DNA from: Centrapalus pauciflorus
Lineage: Eukaryota; Streptophyta; Magnoliopsida; Asterales; Asteraceae
NCBI GenBank assembly: GCA_020465985.1
Contig: JAANYP010000379.1
Coordinates: 1-64,000, forward strand
Reading direction: 5' to 3'
Length of the DNA: 64,000 bases
Translations under genes and position numbers: made by a program
The notes under the pieces: model-generated
What the model was told of the DNA's origin: nothing
The model's input: the letters and a program-made list of their open reading frames with translations, nothing else
The model's database searches: none
Shown: one piece after another, positions 21,045-33,468 of the stretch
How positions within the stretch are numbered: position 1 is the first letter of the stretch
Layout: every line of letters begins with the position of its first letter

Positions 21045-22149
21045 ATAAAGATTCTGTCCTCAGAATCTAGCTCAACACCAAAAACCGAAAATACCTAGCG
21101 CATCTCCTTGCCTGTCTCCCGGTTTGTCACTATTTAAACAATTAATCACCTTACTTCTCTTGCACATCCCAACCTCGCATACACGATTTCACAATATTAT
21201 CGCAAAAATCCTCTTAATCCTCTACAATACAAAACTTAGAGTCTACACAACCCACTACTTCTCAACCCATATAATTAACACCACTAACGTATCAATACGA
21301 ACAACGGCTTTACATTTCACGAGAAATCCTCTACGAATCGCCCTTAATACTCAGCTAAACTCAAGAGACTTCAAATCTCAGATACAAGCAATCACTTTAT
21401 CTCTTTACATCAACACGCTCTCCCAACCCCTCAATAAGCCTCACATTACAGCACAAAAATCCTCTGAACTTTCTATCAACGCTAAAATCGAACCTCATTC
21501 ACTGATTCTTCTACCTTATGAGGCGCTCCCTTACTTCCCAACTCATTCAATCAACACAAACTAACACGTTAACTTCTACTCAGACGCCTTGATCTAGTTG
21601 AATTAGTGGACGACTCAGAAAGCGGAGTCATAAAGGGATTGTTTGATCGACTAACTCAAACACAGACATAACCAACTCCAATTCTCAATAACCTCGATTC
21701 TCACTAGATCTATTTTCATCCCTGTCTCACTCATCACTGCCCGCTCTAAAACTGTCCCCTTCGGCCAAAAACTCATACTTCAGGAACTCCCCGCATATAA
21801 CCTCTCTCATCAAAAGATACTCAAAACCTCCCTCAAACACTGATTATACTCCTCATAGGCATCAGATTTACTGAAACTCAATCATCAACAACCTCTAATA
21901 TACTACTACTTTAAACTCTATTCACTAAGGCAGCTCTACTATCTACTCACTTGACAATCACAAAGCAGAGAACTATTAATTACAGAAGCACGTCAACACT
22001 TATGGCCAATCAGCTCTCAAATTAACACAACAGATATTCTGATCCACTAATATAAAAGATATTCCCATCCACTCATAACATCATAAAGAACTTCCATCAA
22101 GTCACTAAACGCAAAATCACAGATGTGGACAAACACACACTATGGAACA
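21045..22149 (-). other. Gypsy-2 interior, unrecognisable pol end
   Basis: About 1.1 kb between the integrase remnant and the polypurine tract. By position it should hold the integrase core and C-terminus. I can read only scattered similarity and many stops. A 146-codon opening on the opposite strand (21124-21564) is an antisense by-product of this decayed sequence. Confidence 0.5.
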
Positions 22150-22600
22150 ACTCACGGGAGTCTCACTATAAAGCCCATGGTGATATCATACCACTTCCAC
22201 TCTGGAATCTCTAATGGCTGAAGTCTACCATGTAGCTTCTATTGCTCATTCTTAACTCTCAAACACGTTATACACGCCTCTATCCACTTTCCCACATCCC
22301 TCTTCATCCCTGGTCACCAATGAAGAACTCGCAGATTTAGGTGCATCTCCGTGCTACCCGAATGGATCGACAATATAGACTTATGGGAATCATTTAGAAT
22401 CAGTTGTCTCAAATTCCCTACTCGAGGGACCCATACTTGACCACGAAGGGTCATCAATCCTTTATCATCCCTATTCAATAACTCTGACTGACCAACTAAC
22501 CTCTCTCTTCACACATTCTCACCTTTCAGCCCCTCCTCCTGAGCTAACCGCAGATCATCAATCAGGGTCGACATGACCTCTAATCGAGAAGTACTCTACT
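22150..22600 (-). pseudogene. pol: Gypsy-2 integrase zinc-binding domain remnant
   Basis: On the minus strand one can read, with stops, MSTLIDDLRLAQEE, then LRQLILNDSHKS, SIHSGSTEMHLNLRVLHW, PGMKRDVGKWIEACITC and LHGRLQPLEIPEWKWYDIT. This matches the H-x-H / C-x2-C region and start of the core of Ty3/gypsy integrases (pattern HPGxTKMY, WWxGMKxDV, CxxC, LQPLxIPEWKWExIT). One Trp of the WW pair is a stop, and the first catalytic Asp region reads MGF in place of MDF. Confidence 0.75.
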
Positions 22601-22899
22601 ATCAGAAGGATCAATCCACTAACACATCACAAACACATTCACAATGATTACCTATATAGCTCACATACTCAATATGATTGATCCACTAACATCACACAAA
22701 TTCCAACTTTGAAAGCCCAATAACTCAGCTCGCCACAATATATATATTCTTCACTTTCACACATATACTAAAACATCACAGTCCCATACATAACAACTCT
22801 GCCCCCATATCATTAAATCCCATAGTCACAGACATAAAGAAGTAGTCACACGCCATAGAACACATACACTTATCACAGACATAGCTCAACAGCTCACTA

Positions 22900-23330
22900 C
22901 ACAACTGACACATATTCAAAGCAAGCTCACAAGGAACACCCAAAATCACATCAACAACATCCTGCATTTCCTCTACAATCACTTAAAAGATCTGACCCCG
23001 TACTCTAATATCATAATAATCGGGTAACGATGGCTCCACTCTGACTCTACTAGAATTCTCGCCCTACCTCACTAATCTCGACTCTGGACAGATTCGCACC
23101 CTATTCCCCAGCCTCCCACAACAAAGCACAACAGCTCATGAATAATACACATGGCGGCAGTATATTCTCACTGACCGCACCAATAACATCTGCACACGCA
23201 CATGGCCCATCATGACAACGGTGACATCTCCAAATTGAAGGAACATAGCCTCAATAAACGTACTAGATGCAACATTATGTGGCTCCCCCTCCTCTTTAGC
23301 TATAGCCTGAAACAAAAACTCTACCTCTGA
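22900..23330 (-). pseudogene. pol: Gypsy-2 protease remnant
   Basis: Minus-strand reading gives a GRVFVSGY-like piece after gag (about 23330) and, at about 22933-22980, EEMQDVVDVILGV. The latter matches the conserved MxxFDVILGMDWL motif at the end of gypsy aspartic proteases. The active-site DSGA is not readable. Frames are broken. Confidence 0.5.
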
Positions 23331-23427
23331 CCCTAGGTACTCCATCTCCTCCACGCGGCGTAATTGACAACTCTGACACCCCGACCTCACTCGAACTCGC
23401 CCCCGGAAATCCCATCCCTAGACTCGG

Positions 23428-24300
23428 ACAGTCTCATGATATATGTTCCAGCTTCCCACATCGGAAGCACAATGACTCCTATGATGAACATGCAACAGCA
23501 GTGTGGCCAAACTGGCCACAACGAAAACATCTCAGGTGCTCTGGGGCACACGGCCCTGCATGGCGGTGATGACAGTACTGACAATCTCTTGCTCTGAACA
23601 CCGAGCTCTCAACTCTACTTCCCGAATCCCTAGATCCTCTATCATCACTTCCCTAACCTTGGCCCTGACTCTGACTCAGTCTCTGGCTTTACCCCAATTA
23701 CCTCGGACCCTGATCCCGACCTCGACTCCAACTCCGACTGATCTCAGACCTCCTCCCATCTCAATCCTGATCTCATTGATTCCCTAGACTCTGGCCTCTC
23801 TGCTCAAAGCATCCATTCTGTCGACTTTCTCGGCATCCCCTTGGTAACCCTGCACTTTACCCCGGGTCCAATGACTCAATCCGCTGTCTCTAGGAAGCCG
23901 GCTGTTCTCTCTGCCTCTCCACCTCCCTCTCTCTACATCCCGCACACTCCACAACCGATGCAAGAGTGGGGTCACGCAACATCCCCACAATTTCCCTAAT
24001 ATCAGATCTCAAACTCTCAATAAACATACTAACCGTCCGCTCAATAGCCACCTGATGTGGCACAAACTGAGCTCTATCATTAAACACATTAATGTACTCC
24101 TGGACTGACATGGATCCTTACTACAAGTAAATAAACTCATACTCCAACTCTCACCTCGTATTCTGGGGGCAACACTACAGCTCAAACTCCACTCGGAACT
24201 CCTCCCATGGCACCAAGTACCCATCATCAATTCCTCAAGCACTCTCAACAGAATCTCACCATCGCAACGCTCTGCTCTTAAGCAAATAAGACGCATCACT
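23428..24300 (-). pseudogene. gag: Gypsy-2 gag pseudogene
   Basis: Fragments on the minus strand in gypsy Gag order: a PWEEFRVEFEL-like segment (about 24220-24111), then SVQEYINVFNDRAQFVPHQVA and FIESLRSDIREIVGM in one frame (24111-23890), then a Cys/His group CQYCHHRHAGPC, a complete CCHC knuckle CFRCGQFGHTAVAC (23489-23529) and a second knuckle CFRCGKLEHIS-stop-DC (23428-23470). At least three frame changes and several stops separate them. Gag of Gypsy-1 keeps the same architecture intact, giving a template for comparison. Confidence 0.8.
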
Positions 24301-24787
24301 TACTCTATCAGCTCGATCTACATACACTATCCAAAAGCAACTTTAACCTCTCACAACCAATCCAGTGCCTTCAAGGCACCGGTACCTCCAAAGAACTCAA
24401 AAATATGACCCGACATAAAGTCCTTAAGGACCCCTACGATAGCTGGCTAGAAGAAGCACCAGCCCCTGATCTCTGGCCTCCCTCAGGCGGAGGCACCACT
24501 CCCCAATCCCAACCCGATCACTGCACCGGAAAACGCTCATCCAATATCGGACTCAATACCGAACACAACTCAAACTTACACACAAACTCATCACCCCTAA
24601 AATCATAACCCTGAGGCCTGCTGCCCTCACAATCCATAACTAACCCGCACATTAAGAACAACAACACATATTAACTCTATACCCTACTCGTTTATCACTT
24701 AGTACTCCACTTCTGATTACAACCCAAGGATCTAGACTCTGTGGTTTAAGCTTAAGCATCCACTAGATACTTAATCTCTTAAACCTA

Positions 24788-24800
24788 GGCTCTGATACCA
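24788..24800 (-). other. Gypsy-2 primer-binding site (initiator tRNA-Met)
   Basis: The minus strand reads TGGTATCAGAGCC, four bases inside the LTR end at 24805. Confidence 0.9.
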
Positions 24801-24804
24801 AGCT

Positions 24805-26769
24805 TGTAACACCCTCAATCTAATCCACAATGCCACATAAACACCACGTCAGTAATGATATAATATAATAATCCCTATACTATTCCCAATACATACATGC
24901 GGAAACCCGATAGTTTTAAAACTTTAATCACATAGATAAGTCACGGAAGTCCCTGAATATATTACCCACTATCCGAAGTACGCATAAACATTCCCAAAAT
25001 ATGACTACCTTTAGCACAGGCAGCTAGCTCCTTGATAAATGTCACAGTAACCCTACTTGGGTCCAGCAGCCTACTAAATCTCTGATCACCTGAGACACAC
25101 ACACACACACACAACAACACACACTGGGTCAGCTAACGCTGGTGAGAATGCAAGGGTTAGTGTACGATTATAAATCTCAATAAAAAGTAAGCTCAATAAT
25201 AAAACGTTCAGCGTTCTCTACTGAACAAGTATATGAGATCCCACATGATGCTCAACTCGCGTGGATAGGCCCACGTGCCAAAATCCCTAGACCGCACAAA
25301 GCAGTCGTCAGGAACTCAAGAGGGAATTGGGAGCGACCCAATCCCTGCCCAGCCGTACGGTTTAGTATCTCAACAGCTCAAGTGTCCCAAATCTCATATC
25401 TCAAAACACAGTTCTCAATAAAACACAGTAATACAAGCATGATAATATCTCAATAAAAACTCGTAAGGAAACTCATGATATCTCGTAAAAAGCTCAGTAA
25501 AAGATCATGCAAGTATTAATAAATAATCGTACAAGTATCTCAAGAAAAAACATGCAAACTCACCTGCCCTGAAGTCAAACTACTCAAGTCTCGGTTCCCT
25601 GCCCGTCCTCAACCCTATCAACTCGAGACCCTGGAATCACAACACAATGACTCTATATCACAATCACAATCACAGCTCAAGTCCTCAATCACAACCCAAC
25701 AGCTCTGGATACTCGATTTCTCGATAACTCAACAGCTCTATACACAATACTCATATAACTCACACAGACTCAGATACTCAACTACCAACTCACACAACCC
25801 GAATACTCAGACACAAGGTCCCAACCAACTCACACAATCCCAGATACCCAAAAGACGCATTCTCAATATCACAATTTCGACCCAACACTCTATACACACT
25901 TCTCAACAATTCTCGAGACCCCAAGGACCCAAATATACGACTCACAGAACCCGAAAACCCGACCCGAACCCTCAGCCGCATCGCGGCCGAGCTCAACCAA
26001 TCGCGGCCGCACTGACTCTATCGCGGTCTCGGCCGCGCTGACCTCAAACTCGGCCGAGCTCACATCGCGGTCCGAGCTCGGGCTCAAACCGCCTGCGATC
26101 ATCTCAAGAACATCGCGGCCCGCGATCAAGGGATCGCGGTCGCGCTCACGGACGAACAGTAGCAGTTATGCTCTGTTTTCTGCACAACTCGGGAACTACC
26201 CCAAATCATCCTTCCACTCGATTTTAACCGCAGATATGGACTCGAATTTACTCAGAAGTATATACAAACTCAATTCAATCAATTACTTGCAATCCACAAC
26301 AATTAACTCGTAAATTTGAAGCTTAATACTCACTGTGAGCTTTGGTAGCAAAATTGAAGAAGAAGGAGATGATCAGCAACTTGATTCTCAAGCTATAGCT
26401 CTAAATTCTTGATTAAGGTCACTGGAGTTCACAACACACACACATACATCTCAGCTCTGGCTTTGGAAATGATTTGGAGGATAAAGAAGCTCACAATATA
26501 TATACGTTTTGGGTTTAACTCGGTCCGATACCCAAAAATCTGATCCCGATACCCCAAAATACAAACTTATATCCCCGGGTCCCAATTTATTTAATAATTC
26601 TCAAAATTATAATCTTTTATTAAAACTTAATCCCGACACCCGGTTAGCCCAAAATCTTATCACGTGACACTTCCACGTAAAACTCAATAATTGGTCCAAC
26701 TCAATCATAATATTATAATCAACCCAATCACATAATTCCACGTCCCCGTCCCAAAAGTGGGATGTTACA
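24805..26769 (-). repeat. Gypsy-2 5' LTR (right copy)
   Basis: 1965 bp, partner of 19065-21030. One single-base deletion (CAGGCC to CAGCC near 25069) and about five substitutions distinguish the two. It has the same (AC)n tract, TCGCGG cluster (25978-26151) and TATA-like block (about 26497-26504). Confidence 0.95.
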
Positions 26770-26774
26770 ATATA

Positions 26775-29014
26775 TGGTAAATACTACAATTGCGAAATAT
26801 GTATTTACCAAGGCCATGTAGCTCGTAAACCTTTCATTGCCAAGATCTGCATGATAATAATCATATCTTTTAACTGGTTGGGTTTTAATTGACCCTTGTA
26901 TACAACAATTTTGCAAAGAAACTTTATTTAAATTTAATGAACCAATAAATATAAAAATCAGTATATATCATAATCAACCAGATTCAAAGAAACCAAACCT
27001 GGATGATAAAGAACATATGTAGAAGTCCCTAACCCCACCATGTTGAAGGTTCAATACAACTCGGATAGCCACCATTGAAACCCTCCTTAGTATATACATC
27101 TGCAAATGATGAACAACAACTAAGCATATAAACAAAACGCAGGGTGTTTTGAACACTAATTTAGCAAAAATTAAGCATTAAAGATCAAACTCTTCTATTA
27201 AACACCACTTGATTTAGATATCTATATTAGCTTCGCAATAAGGGTTGCTCAAGACTTGCTAAACATTAAAAAAACCCCAGAAAAATATATATGAGAGAGC
27301 AAATAACATACCTGGAGTTTCCAAATAAATTTAATGTTGGGAGTTTCGATTGCCTTCTCTTCTTCAAAGAAAAAACGGTTGATTATAACATGTGGGAGAT
27401 GAAGAGATACTGATGGTTGTGTACTTGTGTGTGAGTTCAGAGCACACCTACCCAGAGATGAAGAGTTTGTGTGCCTTTCCAATGCTGCACACATGCACCT
27501 GATTTCAAATTCAAAATAATCCGTCCAAAATTTCCTTTTTGCAATAAACACTTGTACATCAAGCTTTAAAGACTTATACGTCTTAAAATTCAAGATACAA
27601 GCTTCATTATCTTGTGCCTATTGCATTATGAATTGTATTTGTATTTAAGACAAAAAAGCTAAATGCTTTATTAGTAGTATAGATATAGATATAAAAACCT
27701 TATTCTAAATCAAAGGCATATCACTTTTAAATAATTTAAATTACTTCCATTTACCATATCATTATTTGGAACACCACCACCTCATATATTTACCTTTGAA
27801 CACCGAATATGAATTGAATTAATAACATATCACACAATCTATACTCTTAACTTGTCTTAAACATCATTTCATACATCAACCAATCAACAATTACGTACTA
27901 TATAAATTAGATTTCAATACCTTCAAAATCAATTCAGTAGAACAAATTTTGTGTTTAACCTTTCCGATGGTTCTGACCGCAAAGCATGCTTCACGAAGTT
28001 CTTAGAAGTTAAGGGTGAAACCAAAAAAATATATAAATAAATCTGCTTCATCAAGCATGATGAAAACTTGCAGAATAGAATAAGTACATCTCCAGCTAAA
28101 GTTTTTACAAGGTAAGTAAATCTTTTTAAAAAAAATGCATACCCCATAAAATAAAATGATGTTCAAACCAAGAATGTCTTTCATCTTTTAGTTAAGTTTA
28201 AAGCACACATGTCAAAACAATTAAATAACCACGACAGTTTGGACTTTGGTTTCATTGTTGCCTTGTTTTAGATTCAAAAGCAAGACCCAAAAATAGGTGG
28301 TCCTTGCAAGAAATAGCTGCAACTTCAAATAAAACATGAACCATATATAATTTAGTATCATCAAATGCAACATACATTTACAAATAGCATCAGAATTAAG
28401 ATATTTATGAAAAACCACAGGCAAATGTTTTTACATATGAGAAGACCAAATCAATACTTTAAAAAGGGATTTCCTGAACAAACCAATTTGAATGAAACAC
28501 CACAACCATAAAAAGGAAAAAGGTCTGCAACCATGCCAAGTCTCGGACCGCTCTGTGACTATAGTTTGGTTGCTTAATTGATCATTTATCATACGCCATG
28601 GATCCAAATCTGGTTCTAAATTAAACTAAGTAGAAAGTCTGTGTATAGGAGTCTGCTAAGACTCTGAGAACTGCGAATCTAGGAGGGTGTGTGGGGCTGG
28701 AAAACAGTACCACAAGATGTGTATAAACTAAGAGTTTGTGTAGTGTGTATTTGCATGATGGACTCCAAGACTTGTGAGTCTTAGAGTGGTGTGGTTAACA
28801 ACAAAACAGCAGCAGCAACATATAAAATTCAAGTCATGGGTGTGTGTTCGTGGCTGAAAACAGAAGGAGGATCAGCAGCGCCACAACAACACATAAACAG
28901 CAAATACGACATTAAACTAAGTGTGCGTGTGTGTCATGTGAACGAACAACGGCAACGTAGTATATACATATATATATGTGTGTGTGAGCAGTGAATTGGA
29001 CCCCAAGACTTGGT
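26775..29014. other. Spacer between Gypsy-2 and Copia-B, with candidate minus-strand exons
   Basis: No long coding frame. On the minus strand three segments have matching splice-site consensus: end of an exon at 27312 (CTCCAG/GTATGT), an exon at 26999-27099 (TTTGCAG acceptor, CATCCAG/GTTTGG donor) and a 38-base exon at 26809-26846 (CATGCAG acceptor, CTTG/GTAAAT donor). The 28620-29014 part has a diverged internal duplication (CAAGACTTG...TCT and AAACTAAG blocks) and a short TG/TA-rich stretch. The rest is featureless AT-rich DNA. Confidence 0.4.
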
Positions 29015-29019
29015 CTCTA

Positions 29020-29363
29020 TGTTAGATATTTTATTTCGATCATAGGGAGTTGTTTTGTAATAATTATTATCTTAGTATTTAGTATTGTATTTATTTCCTT
29101 ATATTTTATTTCTTTGTAATAGTCAAGGGACCAAAGTTGCCAATATGTAATACTTAATTAAAGGAGCCTAGAAATAGGCTCCTAGGGTTTTGTAATGAAA
29201 AACACGGTTGACAATTGAATTATATTCCAGCCGCCATTTTGTCATTTCTCCCAACATTCTCTTTGTCTTCTTCATCATTACACAATTATTGAGCATTGAT
29301 TCTTCTTGTGTTTGATAAAAGAAACATTAAATGTGCTGAAAGTTTACGGGAATACATATTACA
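29020..29363 (+). repeat. Copia-B 5' LTR
   Basis: 344 bp from TGTTAGAT to CATATTACA. It contains a GGAGCCTAGAAATAGGCTCC inverted repeat (near 29163-29182) that could form a hairpin. The copy at 42945 also has it. Confidence 0.95.
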
Positions 29364-29365
29364 AT

Positions 29366-29377
29366 TGGTATCAGAGC
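29366..29377 (+). other. Copia-B primer-binding site (initiator tRNA-Met)
   Basis: TGGTATCAGAGC, two bases after the LTR end. Confidence 0.92.
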
Positions 29378-30487
29378 CCAAAAGGTGGATTTCAACTGAG
29401 ATTTACGGATTCTGCTGGGTTTCTTCAAGTGTTCTTCGTGTTCTTCATTTCCATTCGGTTAGATCTTCATTTACCTCTGTTTTTCTCTGTTTCTTGTGTT
29501 ATAATAGTCATATAATCACCACATTATCATCCTCTACTGATTTTAAGCTCATTCAGTTCCATATTTCTTTTAAAATCATCAAGAATCAGATATTTCATCA
29601 AGTTTAAAAATATGGGTTTTTTAGTGGGTTTTTAGCTTGTTCTATGCTATTTTTAAGTGTTTTTAGGTTATTTTAAATCACCAAAAGTGTTTAAAATAGT
29701 TTATAAACCATTTAGAACTGTTTTTTAGGCTTTAAAACTGAAAAAATCGAATTCTGCTCAGTTCTGCCTTAAAAAACTGAAAAAACCTGCTGTATTTCGG
29801 ATCCCTTACTGTAGCAATTCGGACCCCTTAGGAACCGAATTCGGACCACATATCACCCTAATTCGGACCATATCGGACCATCTTTAGGTGCATTTTGGAC
29901 CCCCCCCCCCCAATCTGCCTATTTCAGACCCCACTTAGGTCCCATCCGAACTTCAGACCATCTGAAGTTCAGATCAGGCTCTCCATTTTTCATTGTTGGA
30001 CTTGTATTTAAATTTTTCAAATTTCGGACCATATCCATTTCGGACCATCCGAACTCGGACCATCCGAATTCGGTCCCCACCTGGACATTTCCTAGGCCCT
30101 GTCCACTGTTCATCCGAGTTCGGTCCATCCGAATTCGGTCCCTTAGTTCCATCCGAATTCGTATTCCATCCGAAACCAAGACCATCCGAATTAGGTCTTC
30201 ATCCGCATTTGGTCCCCACCCGAAGTACTGTTCATCCGAAAACACCTCATCCGAAGTCCTTTGCATCCGAAATTTAACTTCATCCGAATTAGGCCCTCAT
30301 CCGAATTCGTCCTTCATCCGAATTACTGTTTATCCGAACCTTAAGGCCATCTGAATTCCTGTTCATCCAAACCCATTCCATCCGAATTTCAACTCCATCC
30401 GAAATCAGTACTATTCGTCCTAACTCCAGCCCATCCGTGTCCAGTTTCCACCTTTAAGATCTTCATTTTTACTCAGCACCCATCATA
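29378..30487 (+). repeat. Copia-B leader with iterated CATCCGAATTCGG motif
   Basis: A 1.1-kb noncoding leader before gag. From about 29800 to 30420 the word CATCCGAA occurs about 15 times, often extended to CATCCGAATTCGGTCC, whose core CCGAATTCGG is a perfect palindrome. Many more sites differ by a base or two. A run of 11 C (near 29900) marks the start. Spacing is irregular (about 15-40 bases) and the between-motif sequence varies. The same motif recurs in the spacer before the additional ORF (38719-39140). Confidence 0.85.
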
Positions 30488-33468
30488 ATGTCTCGCGAAG
30501 CTCTCGTACTCGGATCTGAGAACAGACCACCTGTTCTCTATCCAGATGAGTATGAACAATGGAAATCCCGGTTCCTTAAATTCGTTGGAATGCACCGCTT
30601 GGGAATTTGATGCTTCAATCCATTTCCGAAGGTCCCGTCATCTATTATCGGGAGATAGCAGCCCGCCCTGAGGCTGATCCCCCTGTCCAAGCCTCTAAAG
30701 TTGAACGCGAACCGGCAAATGACGCCGATAGAGACCGACAGCATGCTGATAAGAGGGCAGAATATCTGATCTATCAAGCCCTCCCCACTGATATTCTGGT
30801 TGGCGTAGACAGCAAAATGTCTGCAAAAGAAATTTGGGACGAATTGGAAGTCCAGATGCTGGGGGCATATCTCGATGATCGCGCCAAGATCGAGGAGGCA
30901 AAGGCTAAGTTTACGGAATTCCGCGCAAAAGACGGGGAATCTCTGCAAGCCACTTTTACCAGGTTCTGAGCGGTCCTAAATGAGTTGAACAAACTGCACA
31001 TCAAGAAGGATATGGATGATATCAACATCCAGTTCTTTGCCGCCTTAGCCCCCGAGTGGCAGCTTGCTTGTCGGGCCATGAAACGAGTCCTGAACATTCT
31101 TGAGGTATCAATAAATGTCGTCTTTAAGGAGCTTAAGAAATATCAAGGGGATGTCGATCAACAAAAGCTGATGGCAAATCAATTGGCCTCTCTACTGCTA
31201 TCAGCCAACACCGGGTTGAAACCAAATGATTCTCTAGCCTTGATCACCAACACGCAGATTCCGACACCATCCTTTGCTCCAGGTTCTTCGTCGTCTCAGT
31301 ACAGGTATGCTTCTCCTCCGCGTGAGGTCTATGATGAGGAAGAAGCTTCTATTCAGGAACAGATTGCCTTGTGGACCAACCGTCTCCAACAGCGACGGTT
31401 CTCCAACAAGACTAACAATCAACTCCGTTATGACACCGGTCAACGGAGGTACTCAGATGGCAGAAGGGATGAACGACGTGATGACTATCGAAGGGATGAA
31501 TACCGTAGGGATGATCGGGATGATCGCATGTATGACGATAGACGCGACTATCGAGATGATCGCCGTTATGAAAGGCGAGATGATAGGCGTGATGATCATA
31601 GGGACGACAGGTGGGACGATCGAAGGGATGATCGACGGGATGACCGCCGTGATGAAAGGAGAGAGCCCGAAAGAAGGGACAGAAGGCGAGATGATAGCCG
31701 AGAGCATCGCCGCGCCGGCATGAGGCCGGCGGAGAGAAGAGATGAACGGCCAAGAGCAGACGAGCCGAAGGCCGCAGATGAACGTCTCTGTTACAAGTGT
31801 GGCAAACCGGGCCACTTTGCTAGGGAGTGTAAAAACAATTTCGACAGAGACGTCGCATATTACGAGAGAAAGCTCGAGGTCGCCAAGTAAAGAACAGATG
31901 CGTTAGCCCTCGTCGCCCAGGAAGACTACTGGGATGCTGAAGATTCCGAAGACGAGGATGACAAGGGCAAGAATTGTTACATGGTTGATCGTTTTGGGTT
32001 GGAGAACTGTGCTGTTTCCACTGCTGAAGATTCAGATCATGCAGCTGAGGGGGAGAGATTGAAAAATCCACCAGCATGTCTGATGACTACAACCAACGAT
32101 CCCGAATGCTCCACATCCGGTTCTGAGTCGAATGAGGTATATTCCTGTTACATTCCTGCACATGTAAATAAATTATTTGTAGATAATGAATGTACACTGC
32201 ACACACATATTCTTGATCTACAAGCTAGATTAAATGCTGAAACTGCAAGGTGTGTACAGACTGAACATCAAGCTCAAACTCTAAAAGAATCATCTGAATT
32301 ATATCATTCAAAGTGGTTAACTAATCATAATGTTATAAAACAGATGTTAATAGAAAAAGTAGATGTTCAGGATAGGAATATATATCTTGAATCTTGCATG
32401 GACACGCTATCAAAAGAAAAACTCTCTTTAAAAGAAGAAATTTCTGTTCTTACAAAACAATTAGATGTGGTAAATATGGAAAATATAGACAGTTTAGAAA
32501 AATACAAAATGATTGAAGAAGAAAGGATAAGTTTGTACTCAAGAATAAAGACCCTTGATGATGCATTTTTAAAAAGGGGTCAAACAGAACTAACTATCCA
32601 TTTAAATCAGCCCAAAGAAACTAGGTTTTACCATTATAAACAAGGAATTGGTTTTAAAAATCCTAAATATTTGGAAAAAGCACAAAATGTTTTACCTGTA
32701 TTTTATGACATTAATTATATGGGAGTCGGTCTTAAATCTTTCTTTTTTGAGTCATCAAAAGAAGTTTTAAACCAAGAAATTGAGAAATGTATCGCTCGTA
32801 AAGATAAAGAAATTTCTTTTCAATATGAAGAACTTAACGAGACTTATTCTTCTAGAGTACCCACTTTAGAGGAAGACCTCTTGTCAACTTATTCAGAAGC
32901 TGAATTGAAAACAGAAACCGTAAAATCAACTCCTCAACTTTATATTCCTGCAAAAGTTCTTCAACAACAAATCACTGTTTTAGAAAAGGAATTGAAGTCG
33001 TCTCAAGAGAAATCACTTGATCTTCAAGATGCTCTTCTTAAGAGCGAAGAAGAATTGGTAAATCAATCTTTTCAACAATCTGTGGAAGTTATTGTCTACA
33101 GAGAAAATTTTGAAATGGTTTCTCAAAAATTGAAAGATCTTTCAAAAGAACAAACACTTTCTCATTCCATAAAACTTCCATGTGTGTCATCAAATAAAGG
33201 TAAGGCTAAAGCTGAAACTTCTTCTGTCATTTTCAAAGGTGAGTGTTCAAAAGCTTTCAAAAATGAGGTTCCTAAAAAGACTCAGATCAAATCCAAGTCT
33301 TTTAAGAAACCCACTCACCACCAAAAAGAAAATTCTGTCAAGTGTAAATCTTCCATGCTTACTGACTCTAATCGTTTTGTTCCTACAGATCATATAAGGA
33401 GAGTCACAAAAACCACCATGCTGGATTTTACAAGTTTTTTTTGTGAAGAAGGCTTTAATGCCAAATGA
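30488..33468 (+). pseudogene. gag: Copia-B gag (N-terminal domain, Arg/Asp-rich region, CCHC knuckle, coiled coil)
   Basis: Starts MSREALVLGSENRPPVLYPD, the usual copia Gag opening, then YEQWKSRFLKFV. A 1-base loss near 30605 shifts the frame, after which one frame runs to 33468 with two stops: TGA 30967-30969 (probably CGA) and TAA 31888-31890 (probably CAA). About 31460-31740 encodes a striking Arg/Asp repeat region (RRDDRRD-type). A CCHC knuckle CYKCGKPGHFAREC lies at 31789-31830. Beyond 31981 the product is a long charged coiled coil (heptads around 32200-33150). The frame shifts again at the T8 run near 33432-33439. Confidence 0.85.

Larger units (their letters stand above)
19065..26769 (-). 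mobile_element. Gypsy-2: Ty3/gypsy LTR retrotransposon with near-identical LTRs and ruined interior
   Basis: LTRs at 19065-21030 (1966 bp) and 24805-26769 (1965 bp) differ by about six positions, one of them an indel. The target duplication ATATA lies at 19060-19064 and 26770-26774. The primer-binding site (24788-24800) and polypurine tract (21031-21044) both read on the minus strand. The 3.8-kb interior has recognisable gag, protease and integrase zinc-binding fragments in gypsy order, full of stops and frameshifts, with no room for RT and RNase H. It is therefore a non-autonomous element that moved recently. Confidence 0.93.

Noticed and set aside
21124..21564. 146-codon + strand frame
   Set aside because: Antisense to the decayed Gypsy-2 pol end; Leu/Ile/Thr-rich composition reflects AT-rich DNA and no motif is present.
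29940..30420. Heat-shock element interpretation of GAATTC/TTCGAA words
   Set aside because: A heat-shock element needs GAA and TTC units spaced by two bases in alternation. These motifs have the halves directly adjacent, so they do not fit.
31274..31723. 149-codon + strand frame and two minus-strand frames over the Arg/Asp repeat
   Set aside because: They are other frames of the low-complexity Arg/Asp coding repeat, which rarely makes stops in any frame. The frame with knuckle and Gag context is the real one.
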